Shown piece after piece: positions 1-6,596 of a stretch of DNA of 12,054 nucleotides. The number at the start of each line of letters is the position of its first letter. Position 1 is the stretch's first letter. Position numbers and translations under genes: made by a program. The stretch is from assembly GCA_029934695.1 (NCBI GenBank), contig JAOZLU010000062.1:1-12054 (forward strand), read 5' to 3'. Source of the stretch: Desulfobacterales bacterium (GTDB lineage Bacteria > Desulfobacterota > Desulfobacteria > Desulfobacterales > 4be13). The notes beneath the pieces are model-generated. The model ran no database searches. It was not told the origin of the DNA and saw only the letters and a list, made by a program, of their open reading frames with translations.

Positions 1-3
1 GTT

Positions 4-51
4 TCAGGGCCTTTCTGTCTCCACAGGCCCGTAAGATGAAAATTTTTGCAT
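4..51 (-). pseudogene. Possible 5' remnant of another gene (AAA-ATPase-like N-terminus), stopped after 15 codons
   Basis: On the minus strand an ATG at 49-51 is preceded by AGAGG at a suitable distance and opens a frame reading MQKFSSYGPVETERP, then TGA at 4-6. The start resembles, from memory, the N-terminus of AAA-ATPase-like proteins (M-x-K-F-x-x-Y-G-P-V) that are multi-copy in Desulfobacterales. The expected continuation (a YY-x-PR-type segment) is not seen before the stop. It lies 77 nt downstream of the Uma2 gene on the same strand. It could be a decayed gene whose remainder lies left of the window, or chance. The family resemblance is recollection and could not be tested. Confidence 0.25.
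7..30. repeat. Small inverted repeat at left edge
   Basis: GGGCCT at 7-12 and AGGCCC at 25-30 form a 6-bp perfect stem with a 12-nt loop. No T-run follows on either strand within view, so a terminator role is not supported. Confidence 0.3.
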
Positions 52-128
52 GATGACCTCTTTCTGATACATGCAGGCCCAGACCGCTTATTATTTCAAA
101 ATGGTGTCAAGAGTCGGTTCTGTCCTGT

Positions 129-1232
129 TTACTGTTCAGCCGGAATCCCCGATGCCCTGAGCTTTGCCCTCAGTTCCCTGATCTGCTCCTCGGCTTCCCT
201 GGCCAGTTTTTCGGCCTTTTCGGTCTTCCTCTTTTCGGTTGCGGCCAGTTTTTCGGCCTTTTCAGCTCTTCGCCTTTCCTTTTCGGCTCTCCGCTTTTCC
301 GCCGTCACCAGTTTTTCGATTTTCCGCTTTTCCGTGGCCACTTGTTTTTCGGCTTTTTCGGCTCTCCGCTTTTCGGTTGCAGCCAGTTTTTCGGCCTTCT
401 CAGCTCTCCGCATCTCCTCCTGATAATATGGCAGAACGAAGTCGCTGTAAAGATTGTCCCCCGACATCTCCTTCGGCAGAGGCACGGCATCCAGGTCGGA
501 TATCCGGAACCGGAATCCCGGCAGAACCTCGGACCGGATCACCTTCTCACGCCCCTGGGTGATGCGCACATATTTTCCCCGCTTACCCATGCGGTAGAAG
601 GCCTGGTGTCTGCCCTTCGCATCAAGGATGAAATACTCCCTGACACCCGCGGCCTCGTACTCCCTCTTCTTGTCAACCGTGTCCCGCGTGATGTCCTCCG
701 GCGTGGTGTCGGATATCGCCTCCACGCACAGGTCAAATATGCCTGAGTAGGAGCGGTCCCTCCTGCGGATCCTGACAGGGTTGTCTGCCGTGGCGACACC
801 CAGATCAGGCCTCCGTATGTCTGTCACGCCCGGAATGTTCAGGCGGAAGCCGAACTCCTGATTTGCGACATCGGCAATCGGATACGTCTCAAGATATGCC
901 TTCAGGAGCGTCATCATCCATTGGAGCGCAAGAATCGTCTCATATTCCGACACGGGTTTCTCCTCCAGTATGCCGTTCCTCCACTCGTAGCAGAAGTCCG
1001 GGTGTCCGTACCACTTCTCCCAGTATTCCTCCTCGGACACGGCCCGGCCGTCCTCCGAGCGGGAAAAGCCGTCCCGCCGGAGGTCCGGTCTCAGAGGCCG
1101 GGCCTCGCACCTTCCCTGATGCAGTCTCTGATGCAATGTCTCTGTTTTCATGGCTGTCCGCTGTCCCCGGTCTGCTGTCATAACATAGTCCCCGGCCTCC
1201 GTTTTTTCAGATATCTGTTTATACAATTTCAA
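129..1232 (-). CDS. Uma2-family (DUF820) restriction-endonuclease-fold protein with C-terminal coiled coil
   Basis: The 367-residue protein has a central Uma2/DUF820 domain (about residues 68-255). This family has a PD-(D/E)xK nuclease-like fold and is found in large numbers in cyanobacteria and some Desulfobacterota. Its biological substrate is not established. Visible core signatures are RRPDLGVA (Asp143), VEAISDTTPED (Glu171), then the Lys188/Lys189 pair and AGVREYFILD, matching the family's D...E...K order, so the active site looks intact. Residues about 272-367 are a long coiled coil built from repeated RRAEKAEKLAATEK-type units, ending in LRAKLRASGIP. Start choice is uncertain: the longest frame begins with TTG at 1232, but AGGGGA at 1233-1238 is better spaced (6 nt) for the TTG at 1226. 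ATGs at 1181 and 1151 are alternatives. A good promoter lies about 50 nt upstream. It appears monocistronic. Confidence 0.88.
   Translation of the reverse strand: MKLYKQISEKTEAGDYVMTADRGQRTAMKTETLHQRLHQGRCEARPLRPDLRRDGFSRSEDGRAVSEEEYWEKWYGHPDFCYEWRNGILEEKPVSEYETILALQWMMTLLKAYLETYPIADVANQEFGFRLNIPGVTDIRRPDLGVATADNPVRIRRRDRSYSGIFDLCVEAISDTTPEDITRDTVDKKREYEAAGVREYFILDAKGRHQAFYRMGKRGKYVRITQGREKVIRSEVLPGFRFRISDLDAVPLPKEMSGDNLYSDFVLPYYQEEMRRAEKAEKLAATEKRRAEKAEKQVATEKRKIEKLVTAEKRRAEKERRRAEKAEKLAATEKRKTEKAEKLAREAEEQIRELRAKLRASGIPAEQ
150..416. repeat. Degenerate in-frame repeats encoding the coiled coil
   Basis: Plus-strand phrases such as CAGTTTTTCGGCCTT and CTTTTCGGTTGC recur (for example around 231-265 and 370-400). 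They encode the AEKLAATEKRRAEK-type units of the Uma2 protein tail. The copies are near-identical in DNA, not only in protein, which suggests growth by in-frame duplication. Confidence 0.75.
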
Positions 1233-1281
1233 TCCCCTGCCCGTCAGCTAAAAAATATTTTGTCTTTAACACTCATAAAAC

Positions 1282-1310
1282 AGGATAGCATCTTTTTTCA
1301 GTCCTGTCAA
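1282..1310 (-). promoter_or_regulatory. Sigma70-like promoter for the Uma2 gene
   Basis: Reading the minus strand, TTGACA (complement of 1305-1310) is separated by exactly 17 nt from TATCCT (complement of 1282-1287). The -35 is perfect and the -10 matches 4 of 6. Transcription would start near 1275, giving a leader of roughly 45-50 nt to the TTG starts at 1226/1232. Confidence 0.55.
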
Positions 1311-1317
1311 CTACAGG

Positions 1318-1710
1318 GAATGGATGTGAATATGGCGGACATGGTTTCCATGAACTGCTCATATTTTTCCCGGTGAAGAATAAAAAGACACCAGATAAAA
1401 GCCACGTCACCGAAAACCCGGGCAGTCTTAATCCATTATCTTCCTTCCGGCAACATTGGCTATTATGTAATGCAAAAAATATGCCAATATGTTTGCCATG
1501 ATGAAATTTATTTTTTAACCCATTTTTTTTATTATTAATAATTTTATTGAATAATTTTTCTGTTATTACAGAACTGTTAAAATTGTTAAAATTGTTTATA
1601 AAAAAATTTTAAATGAATCTGACATAGCATAGCAACTTGCAAGTTCTGGCCGACGATCCTGATGATCTGAAATATGAAAAGAGTTTCGCTCCACCATCCT
1701 GCTGAACTCG
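1318..1710. other. AT-rich intergenic region without a recognisable gene
   Basis: The gap between the Uma2 promoter and the MFS gene is strongly AT-rich from about 1490 to 1615 and carries a 9-bp tandem duplication, GTTAAAATT, at 1575-1583 and 1584-1592. No frame with a ribosome binding site and plausible composition was found. A short plus-strand open stretch at about 1641-1710 reads as acidic protein-like sequence (NLQVLADDPDDLKYEK) but has no start codon and no recognised family. Confidence 0.5.
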
Positions 1711-1737
1711 AAAAATACCTGTCTGAATCTCTCAGAC
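1711..1737 (-). terminator. Possible intrinsic terminator of the MFS gene
   Basis: GTCTGA at 1721-1726 and TCAGAC at 1732-1737 form a 6-bp stem with a 5-nt loop that includes the stop codon. On the minus strand it is followed 5 nt later by TTTTT (complement of 1711-1715). The stem is short and the U-run is offset, so this is only a candidate. Confidence 0.35.
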
Positions 1738-2934
1738 TCGGGACGCATCCTTCATAAGAAAGTAAAACAGGCTGATCAGAAAAAAAATAATCAGGGCGGT
1801 GATGAAAAATCCGCTTTTAAAACTTGTCATCTGGATAACAGGCCCCATGGACGCGGAACTGAGCATCATTCCGAAATAAATGCAGGTATTATATCCTCCC
1901 ATGGCAGGTCCCCGTGATTCCGGAGGCACAGACTCCGCAATGAGTGCGCCGACAGAGGTGAAGGCCAGCCCCATGCTTCCCCCCAGCGTCATTGCAAAAA
2001 TTATAAAGTGGCTCATATTTTCAGACGCTCCGAAGCCGATCATGGAAAGCGCAAATCCGACAAGCCCCGTGATAACAAGATGGCTGCGATTGCCGACCTT
2101 GTCGCTCAGATAGCCGAAGGGAATGCGGGAGGCCGCATTGCACAGCCCCTGGGCAAAAAACACCAGCCCGATCTGGCCCGCATTCAGGCCCTGGTTCTGG
2201 GCATGAAGCGGGATAAACGTGATAAACATTCCAAGTCCGAAGCATCCTCCCAATGTGGCAAGCCAGCACCCCATAAGCGGATGATTTTTAAAAAGATTTC
2301 TCACAACAACTGACGTTTTCCTCTTTTCAGGACCGGAGGCATGAGCAGATTCCTTAAATGGCATGAAAAAGATGAGCATCCAGAAATCCAAAAAAATGAT
2401 CGCTCCTGCAATGAGGAATACCCGGGTAAATCCCATTTCCTGGGCCATGAATCCGCCGAGCGCAGGGCCCAGGCTCATGCCGCAGAAAAGGGCAGTTGTG
2501 TACCATCCGTAGGATCGCCCCAGATGTGTCGGCGGAGAAACATCCGCTACAAAGGTCATCATGGTCGGGCCAAATCCGGCCATACCTATCCCAAAGATGA
2601 GATAGATTCCCGCCATCTGAGGAAATGTTTCACCAAAGCAGAGCAGGAATGAGCTGGCCGATAAAATAAGCAGTCCTGACGAGGCGAGCCGCTTCCGTCC
2701 CAGACGATCCGAGACGATGCCCAGAGGGAAAGACAAAAGCCCTGCTGTCAGGAAAAAAGCAGCATTGATGATGCCTATCTGTGCGGTATTCATACCGAGA
2801 GAACGGGCGTAAAGCGGCACCACCGGAAGGCGCATATAAGAAGCAAAACAGCAGAGAAAGGTGATTCCGCAGCATATCAGCAGCAGAATTCTGTAAGACG
2901 GATAAACAGGTTTGTCATGTACGGAAATTTTCAT
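1732..2934 (-). CDS. MFS transporter, drug:H+ antiporter-like (12 transmembrane helices)
   Basis: A 400-residue inner-membrane protein of the usual length for a 12-helix major facilitator. Motif A is clear in loop 2-3, GIVSDRLGRKR (residues 72-82), and its degenerate repeat occurs after helix 8, GYLSDKVGNR (274-283), as expected for two six-helix halves joined by a charged central loop (about 194-213). Helix 5 carries GMSLGPALGG (152-161), matching antiporter motif C, which favours proton-coupled export of a small molecule. The substrate cannot be told from sequence. The ATG at 2934 is preceded by AAGGAA at 5-nt spacing. It is alone on its strand, separated from neighbours by gaps of about 500 nt, so no pathway context is available. 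Confidence 0.9.
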   Translation of the reverse strand: MKISVHDKPVYPSYRILLLICCGITFLCCFASYMRLPVVPLYARSLGMNTAQIGIINAAFFLTAGLLSFPLGIVSDRLGRKRLASSGLLILSASSFLLCFGETFPQMAGIYLIFGIGMAGFGPTMMTFVADVSPPTHLGRSYGWYTTALFCGMSLGPALGGFMAQEMGFTRVFLIAGAIIFLDFWMLIFFMPFKESAHASGPEKRKTSVVVRNLFKNHPLMGCWLATLGGCFGLGMFITFIPLHAQNQGLNAGQIGLVFFAQGLCNAASRIPFGYLSDKVGNRSHLVITGLVGFALSMIGFGASENMSHFIIFAMTLGGSMGLAFTSVGALIAESVPPESRGPAMGGYNTCIYFGMMLSSASMGPVIQMTSFKSGFFITALIIFFLISLFYFLMKDASRV

Positions 2935-2950
2935 CTGATTCCTTTATCTT

Positions 2951-3001
2951 GTTCTCAGGCTCTGCCTTTTCTCGTTCCCAAGCGGAAGCCCTGAGAACGA
3001 G
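2951..3001. repeat. Palindromic intergenic repeat with two alternative stems
   Basis: CTCGTTC (2971-2977) and GAACGAG (2995-3001) are the perfect outer 7 bp of a 31-nt imperfect palindrome. A second pairing is possible between GTTCTCAGG (2951-2959) and CCTGAGAAC (2990-2998), a perfect 9 bp, and the two are mutually exclusive. The element sits directly upstream of the MFS start. The CTCGTTCCCAAGC half-site type is familiar to me as a dispersed intergenic repeat in repeat-rich bacterial genomes. Confidence 0.55.
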
Positions 3002-3015
3002 GTCAATTTGAAAAA

Positions 3016-3044
3016 GCTATGACGCAAAAAACATAAAGAGTCAA
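3016..3044 (-). promoter_or_regulatory. Weak promoter candidate for the MFS gene
   Basis: On the minus strand TTGACT (complement of 3039-3044) and CATAGC (complement of 3016-3021) are 17 nt apart. The -35 matches 5 of 6 but the -10 only 3 of 6. It is the best candidate in the 2935-3091 region. Confidence 0.25.
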
Positions 3045-3056
3045 GCGTAAACACGC

Positions 3057-3371
3057 AGAACGCAGAAAGACCTCCCTGGCAGGACATAAAATTGATTTTA
3101 TATACATATTCTAATTGTTATGAACATACCCGCCCTGTTCATAAATTCGGTTCTTTTGCAAGAAATGAAATTCAGATGTGTATATTTAGATTAAATTCAA
3201 ATTATACAGTTTCAACAGATGGGAAAAGTCCCTGTTTTTTTAAAAAAAAGGGGAGGCACTGCCAGGCCATAAGCCCCGACAATGAATTGCAGGACTGTTT
3301 TCAAGATGCCCCGACGGACTTTTCACTGATGAGTTTAACCCAACTTTTCCTCAAATCTGTCAGCAAAAGCT
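3057..3371. other. AT-rich intergenic region, no supported gene
   Basis: This stretch holds only low-complexity sequence, including a T7A8 tract at 3235-3249. A plus-strand open frame from a TTG at 3092 to 3436 has no ribosome binding site, unusual composition and runs across a consensus promoter, so it is not called. Confidence 0.5.
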
Positions 3372-3400
3372 TTGACAAAAGCCATTGTATCAAATATAAT
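3372..3400 (+). promoter_or_regulatory. Perfect consensus sigma70 promoter for the exported beta-propeller gene
   Basis: TTGACA at 3372-3377 and TATAAT at 3395-3400 both match consensus 6 of 6 with the optimal 17-nt spacer. Transcription would begin near 3407, leaving a leader of about 88 nt before the ATG at 3495. Confidence 0.8.
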
Positions 3401-3410
3401 CACAATGTAA

Positions 3411-3441
3411 AAAAATTAAACGGCTTAAAAGTTTAATTTTT
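3411..3441 (+). promoter_or_regulatory. Leader hairpin: 11-bp perfect inverted repeat
   Basis: AAAAATTAAAC (3411-3421) and GTTTAATTTTT (3431-3441) pair perfectly around a 9-nt loop, starting within a few bases of the predicted transcription start. It could be a 5' mRNA-stabilising hairpin, a weak terminator-like attenuator (it ends in T5), or an AT-rich operator. Sequence alone does not decide. Confidence 0.5.
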
Positions 3442-3494
3442 CTGACAATATATTTATTTTAATAATTTTTAACAAAAAAAGAAGGAGGCAATCA

Positions 3495-5927
3495 ATGAAA
3501 AGAGTAACCAAAAGTCACAGGAAAACCCGGGTACGAAATATTGCACGGCTATTCATTATCGCTTTATCTTGCCTGACGCTTGTTGCAGGCATTGTGTGGG
3601 CGGAGATTCCCGCGGGGGATGTTGATGAAAACAGAACTGCCAATCTGGGCGATGCCATAGCTGCCTTGCAGATTCTGGTAAAATCAGGACTGCTCACCAT
3701 ACGCAATGGCGCTGATGTGGGCGGAGACAGAAAAATCGGACTTGAAGAGGCTGTTCATGCGTTACGGGCAGCAGCCGGGTTGCCGTCAGGAGTTGCAGGG
3801 AGTTCCGGGTCGGACAGGGTAGGCCCGCGTCCGCGCCATGCCCACCTGCAATCAGTCGATGGCTGTACGACTCTTCTTGATGATTTCAAACAGTCCGCCA
3901 TAGAAGAAATGGAAAGGGAAATCACCCAAAACCTTAATAATGCCATTGAATGGGGAGGATGCGGGTGGTATTGGCCTATGTATGCAATGGATGACGGATG
4001 GTGGTCAGATAGCGTGGCAGGAAGTCCTGGAGGGAATATTTCTGTAGAGAAAGGCGCGTCAGAATATTCAGAGACAAACACTCAGGTTGAGGGGGTGGAT
4101 GAGGCTGATTTTGTTAAGAATGACGGCTCCCATATCTATATCCTGGCCGACGGCAGATTCCATATCATCGCTGCATGGCCACCTGAAGAAGCACATACGC
4201 TTTCCTCTTTCAGGATCGAAGGTGATCCGAAAAGAATGTTTGTCCATGATAACAGGGCATTTATATACTCTTCTCTGAAATATGTGGCATCAGATCGTTA
4301 TGACGGATATGGGCCGTATCACTATGACATGGGACGGGATAACGAATGCACTTATGGCTATAATTGCGAATTCACAGGGGACGGACGGGAACTCAAGATC
4401 ACTGTTCTGGATATCTCAAAGCTGGATGATCCCGCGCTGGTACGCGAGATTTATTTTTCAGGCTCCTATCTGAACTCAAGGCGTATTAGGGAAGCGGTTC
4501 ATTCGGTTCTGGTTTTCCCCGAGCCCTGGATCGGAGGTCTTACCTACTGGCCGAAAGAACTTGAGGATTGCTGGAACGGCGGCGGATATTGGGAGGATGA
4601 CGTGTGGCATGAGCCTGATAAATATACTGAGGAAGAGCTCAGAACCATGTTTGAATCGTTGAGACAAAAGAATGAGGAAATGATCCTCAGTTCCGATATA
4701 ACTGACTGGCTTCCCTCGGTAAGAGATATTCGCTATGCAGACGGCCAGGCTCAGGAGGAAGAGGGACTTTTGGGAACCTGTGAAGACTTTTATGTGTCCG
4801 TGCAGGAGGATGGAAAGAATTTTCTTTCAATGGTCTCCACCGGCATGGAGGGGACAGGCGATCTGAATGCCACAACCATACTGGGAAGACCGGGCGCAGT
4901 TTATGCCTCATCCTCTGCGTTTTATATTGCTTCAAAACATCAGAGATATGGCGGGATGTTCTGGTTTTTTGACGAGGAGGAACGCATCGAGGAAGCCTCC
5001 TCCGTGCATAAGTTCACCCTGAAAAAAGATCCGCCCTCCTCAGCGTACAAAGGCAGCGGCGTGGTAAAGGGCAGTGTTCTCAACCAGTTTTCCATGGACG
5101 AGCATGACGGATTTTTCCGTATGGCAACGACAACAGGCTTTGCCTGGGACAAGAGCGTACACAGCACCATTTCGATATTTGAGGACGATGGCGATGAGCT
5201 GGTTCTTGTCGGGCAGGTTGACGATATTGCCCTTGGTGAGGACATCCGGTCCGCACGGTTTGACGGAGACAAAGGCTTTGTCGTGACATTCAAAAAAACA
5301 GATCCGCTGTTTGCATTTGACCTTTCCGATCCCATGAATCCGACGATTGAAGGGGAATTGAAGATTCCCGGCTTTTCGACTTATATGCATCTCATGGATG
5401 ACACCCATCTGCTCACCATCGGCTATGACACGGAAGAATCAGAAACCGGGAATTTTGCTTGGTTTCAGGGGATCATGCTGCAAATATTTGATGTGTCAGA
5501 TATGAGCACTCCCGCACTGATTCATAAGGAAATCATCGGAACACGCGGCTCCACCTCGGACGCGGCCACCAATCATCTGGCGTTCAATTTCTTCAGACCC
5601 AAAGAAGTTCTGGCGATTCCCATGGCAATCTGTGAAGGCGGAACCGGGGGAAGTTACGGCAATCTCATGTCCTTCAGTGGACTTATGGTCTATAAAGTGA
5701 CAAACGAGGCAGGGTTTGAATATCTCGGCGGAGTCTCCCATGAGGAACCGGAAACAGAGGACACCTTCAGAGGGGCCTGCTCCAGTTGGTGGACAAACCC
5801 CAATTCCAAAGTCAAACGCTCGATTTTCATGGATGACTATGTGTTCTCCATCACCGAGAACGAGATAAAGGCGGACCTCGTTTCAAACTTGGGAACGGAT
5901 GTTGCTGTCATTGATCTCACGGAATAA
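3495..5927 (+). CDS. Exported protein with dockerin/EF-hand-like repeats and a beta-propeller domain
   Basis: The 810-residue protein starts with a long basic signal peptide (hydrophobic core about 16-34, probable cut after VWA, residue 36). Next come two calcium-loop motifs of dockerin/EF-hand type: D42-x-D44-x-N46...D53 and D74-x-G-x-D78...E85, each followed by a helix (AIAALQIL, AVHALRAAAG). After a linker, SETNTQVEGVDEADFVKNDG (about 191-212) is the hallmark opening of the 'secreted protein with C-terminal beta-propeller' family (PF09826), which fills the rest. It probably acts outside the inner membrane. Ligand and partners are unknown, and no catalytic motif was recognised. The start is secure: GAAGGAGG lies 6 nt before the ATG. 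A perfect consensus promoter drives it as a single gene. A dockerin-like module would suggest attachment to a cohesin-like partner or calcium-dependent folding, which is inference. Confidence 0.88.
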   Translation: MKRVTKSHRKTRVRNIARLFIIALSCLTLVAGIVWAEIPAGDVDENRTANLGDAIAALQILVKSGLLTIRNGADVGGDRKIGLEEAVHALRAAAGLPSGVAGSSGSDRVGPRPRHAHLQSVDGCTTLLDDFKQSAIEEMEREITQNLNNAIEWGGCGWYWPMYAMDDGWWSDSVAGSPGGNISVEKGASEYSETNTQVEGVDEADFVKNDGSHIYILADGRFHIIAAWPPEEAHTLSSFRIEGDPKRMFVHDNRAFIYSSLKYVASDRYDGYGPYHYDMGRDNECTYGYNCEFTGDGRELKITVLDISKLDDPALVREIYFSGSYLNSRRIREAVHSVLVFPEPWIGGLTYWPKELEDCWNGGGYWEDDVWHEPDKYTEEELRTMFESLRQKNEEMILSSDITDWLPSVRDIRYADGQAQEEEGLLGTCEDFYVSVQEDGKNFLSMVSTGMEGTGDLNATTILGRPGAVYASSSAFYIASKHQRYGGMFWFFDEEERIEEASSVHKFTLKKDPPSSAYKGSGVVKGSVLNQFSMDEHDGFFRMATTTGFAWDKSVHSTISIFEDDGDELVLVGQVDDIALGEDIRSARFDGDKGFVVTFKKTDPLFAFDLSDPMNPTIEGELKIPGFSTYMHLMDDTHLLTIGYDTEESETGNFAWFQGIMLQIFDVSDMSTPALIHKEIIGTRGSTSDAATNHLAFNFFRPKEVLAIPMAICEGGTGGSYGNLMSFSGLMVYKVTNEAGFEYLGGVSHEEPETEDTFRGACSSWWTNPNSKVKRSIFMDDYVFSITENEIKADLVSNLGTDVAVIDLTE

Positions 5928-5951
5928 AGCCCCGGAATAAATTCCAGGGCT
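5928..5951. repeat. REP-like palindrome immediately after the beta-propeller gene
   Basis: AGCCCCGGAAT (5928-5938) and ATTCCAGGGCT (5941-5951) pair over 11 positions with one mismatch and only AA between them. It begins on the base after the stop codon. No T-run follows, so it is more like a dispersed palindromic repeat than a classical terminator, though it may protect or end the transcript. Confidence 0.6.
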
Positions 5952-5971
5952 GAAAGCTGAAGCAGGCTAAA

Positions 5972-6088
5972 GCAGGGCGTTTCAACCTCAAGATAATCCT
6001 TCTCAATAAAAAAACTGCGAACAGCCTGAATGAGCAGCGCTCTTAAACGCAGGTTCTGTTTTATGGCGAACTGTCTGAAATCTTTCAT
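5972..6088 (-). pseudogene. epmA: Truncated 5' fragment of epmA (EF-P beta-lysine ligase, GenX/PoxA) or a lysS-like gene
   Basis: From the ATG at 6088 the minus strand encodes MKDFRQFAIKQNL, RLRALLIQAVRSFFIEKD and YLEVETP. This matches the N-terminus of EpmA/class II lysyl-tRNA-synthetase-like proteins, where a helix ending FF is followed by the motif 1 strand LEVETP. After about residue 39 the similarity stops. The frame runs through the palindrome at 5928-5951 and into the antisense of the neighbouring gene. No motif 2 or 3 is present, so the fragment lacks any active site. No clear ribosome binding site precedes it. Full-length EpmA is about 300-330 residues, so roughly 90 percent is missing. 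It is probably a remnant left by deletion or rearrangement. Confidence 0.6.
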
Positions 6089-6091
6089 AAT

Positions 6092-6111
6092 AATTCTCAG
6101 GGAGTGCGGAA
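6092..6111. repeat. Dispersed short repeat, copy 1
   Basis: AATTCTCAGGGAGTGCGGAA here matches the sequence at 10339-10360 except for two extra G bases there. The other copy lies next to the intact MmgE/PrpD gene; this one lies next to the MmgE/PrpD fragment. Confidence 0.6.
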
Positions 6112-6175
6112 CTGGCTAAGTCATATTCCGATATCAGATTTTGCCTGGCCAAACCAGTCGAGCTTGCCTCCTCAT

Positions 6176-6356
6176 GGTGTCATGCAGGGCGCAGGGCAGT
6201 CTCATAGCCGATAATCAGAGTTGTCATGAATTCCCTGCCGGAAATTCTCTCCGCACTCTTTATTTATCGGCGGCACGATGGCTGCGCCCGCATGTCCTTT
6301 GGTCAGGGGGTGTTCATCATGAATATCCAGCGAATCAATTGTCATGCCGTTCTCCG
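6176..6356 (-). pseudogene. Decayed MmgE/PrpD-family fragment
   Basis: The minus strand encodes NGMTIDSLDIHDEH then PLTKGHAGAAIVP, which matches residues 77-103 of the intact MmgE/PrpD protein in this window at 24 of 27 positions. After a deletion of about 15 codons and a frame change it continues as ISGREFMTTLIIGYETALR (16 of 19 identical). A second frame change then gives ALHDT before similarity ends. No start or C-terminal part remains. Over the first 26 aligned codons (from Gly78), 12 differ synonymously and only 3 change the amino acid, so the source gene evolved under selection before it decayed. It lies downstream of the importer operon in the same orientation. Confidence 0.85.
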
Positions 6357-6396
6357 GTTCTCTCTTTTCTCCATCCTTCAAATAGCTCCTCAGTGG

Positions 6397-6432
6397 AAAA
6401 ACCGGGTTACAGGAGATTTCCGGGCAACCCCG
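6397..6432 (-). terminator. Candidate intrinsic terminator of the importer operon
   Basis: On the minus strand CGGGGTT (complement of 6426-6432) pairs with AACCCG (complement of 6403-6408) with one bulged G. One G then precedes TTTTT (complement of 6397-6401). It lies about 165 nt past the binding-protein stop codon. Stem length is modest. Confidence 0.4.
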
Positions 6433-6526
6433 AACCAATGATGTTCAAGGCTTCCCGGAATCTTCTTCGGATACAAAGAAAATACAGGATGCTCGGTGCT
6501 CAATGCTGGAAATCAGATAGCACTTT

Positions 6527-6596
6527 CAAACATCAAACATCAAGCATCAAACATCAAGCATCAAACATCAAACATCCAACATCCAACATCAAACTT
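6527..6596. repeat. Tandem heptamer repeat, ten units
   Basis: Ten head-to-tail 7-bp units run from 6527: five CAAACAT, two CAAGCAT, two CCAACAT and a final CAAACTT. The array ends at the stop codon of the binding-protein gene. The period is not a multiple of three and no frame through it looks coding. Confidence 0.9.

Noticed and set aside
46..1376. Several long plus-strand open frames opposite the Uma2 gene
   Set aside because: They are antisense shadows of the repetitive, GC-skewed Uma2 coding sequence, with no ribosome binding sites or family matches.
1641..1710. Short acidic protein-like stretch on the plus strand before the MFS terminator
   Set aside because: No start codon or ribosome binding site, and no recognised similarity; might be the tail of a lost gene but cannot be supported.
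3092..3436. Open frame of 114 codons upstream of the beta-propeller gene
   Set aside because: TTG start without ribosome binding site, low-complexity composition, no recognised family, and it runs across a perfect promoter and hairpin.
6527..6596. CRISPR or coding repeat
   Set aside because: The period is 7 bp, not a repeat-spacer layout, and it is not a multiple of three.
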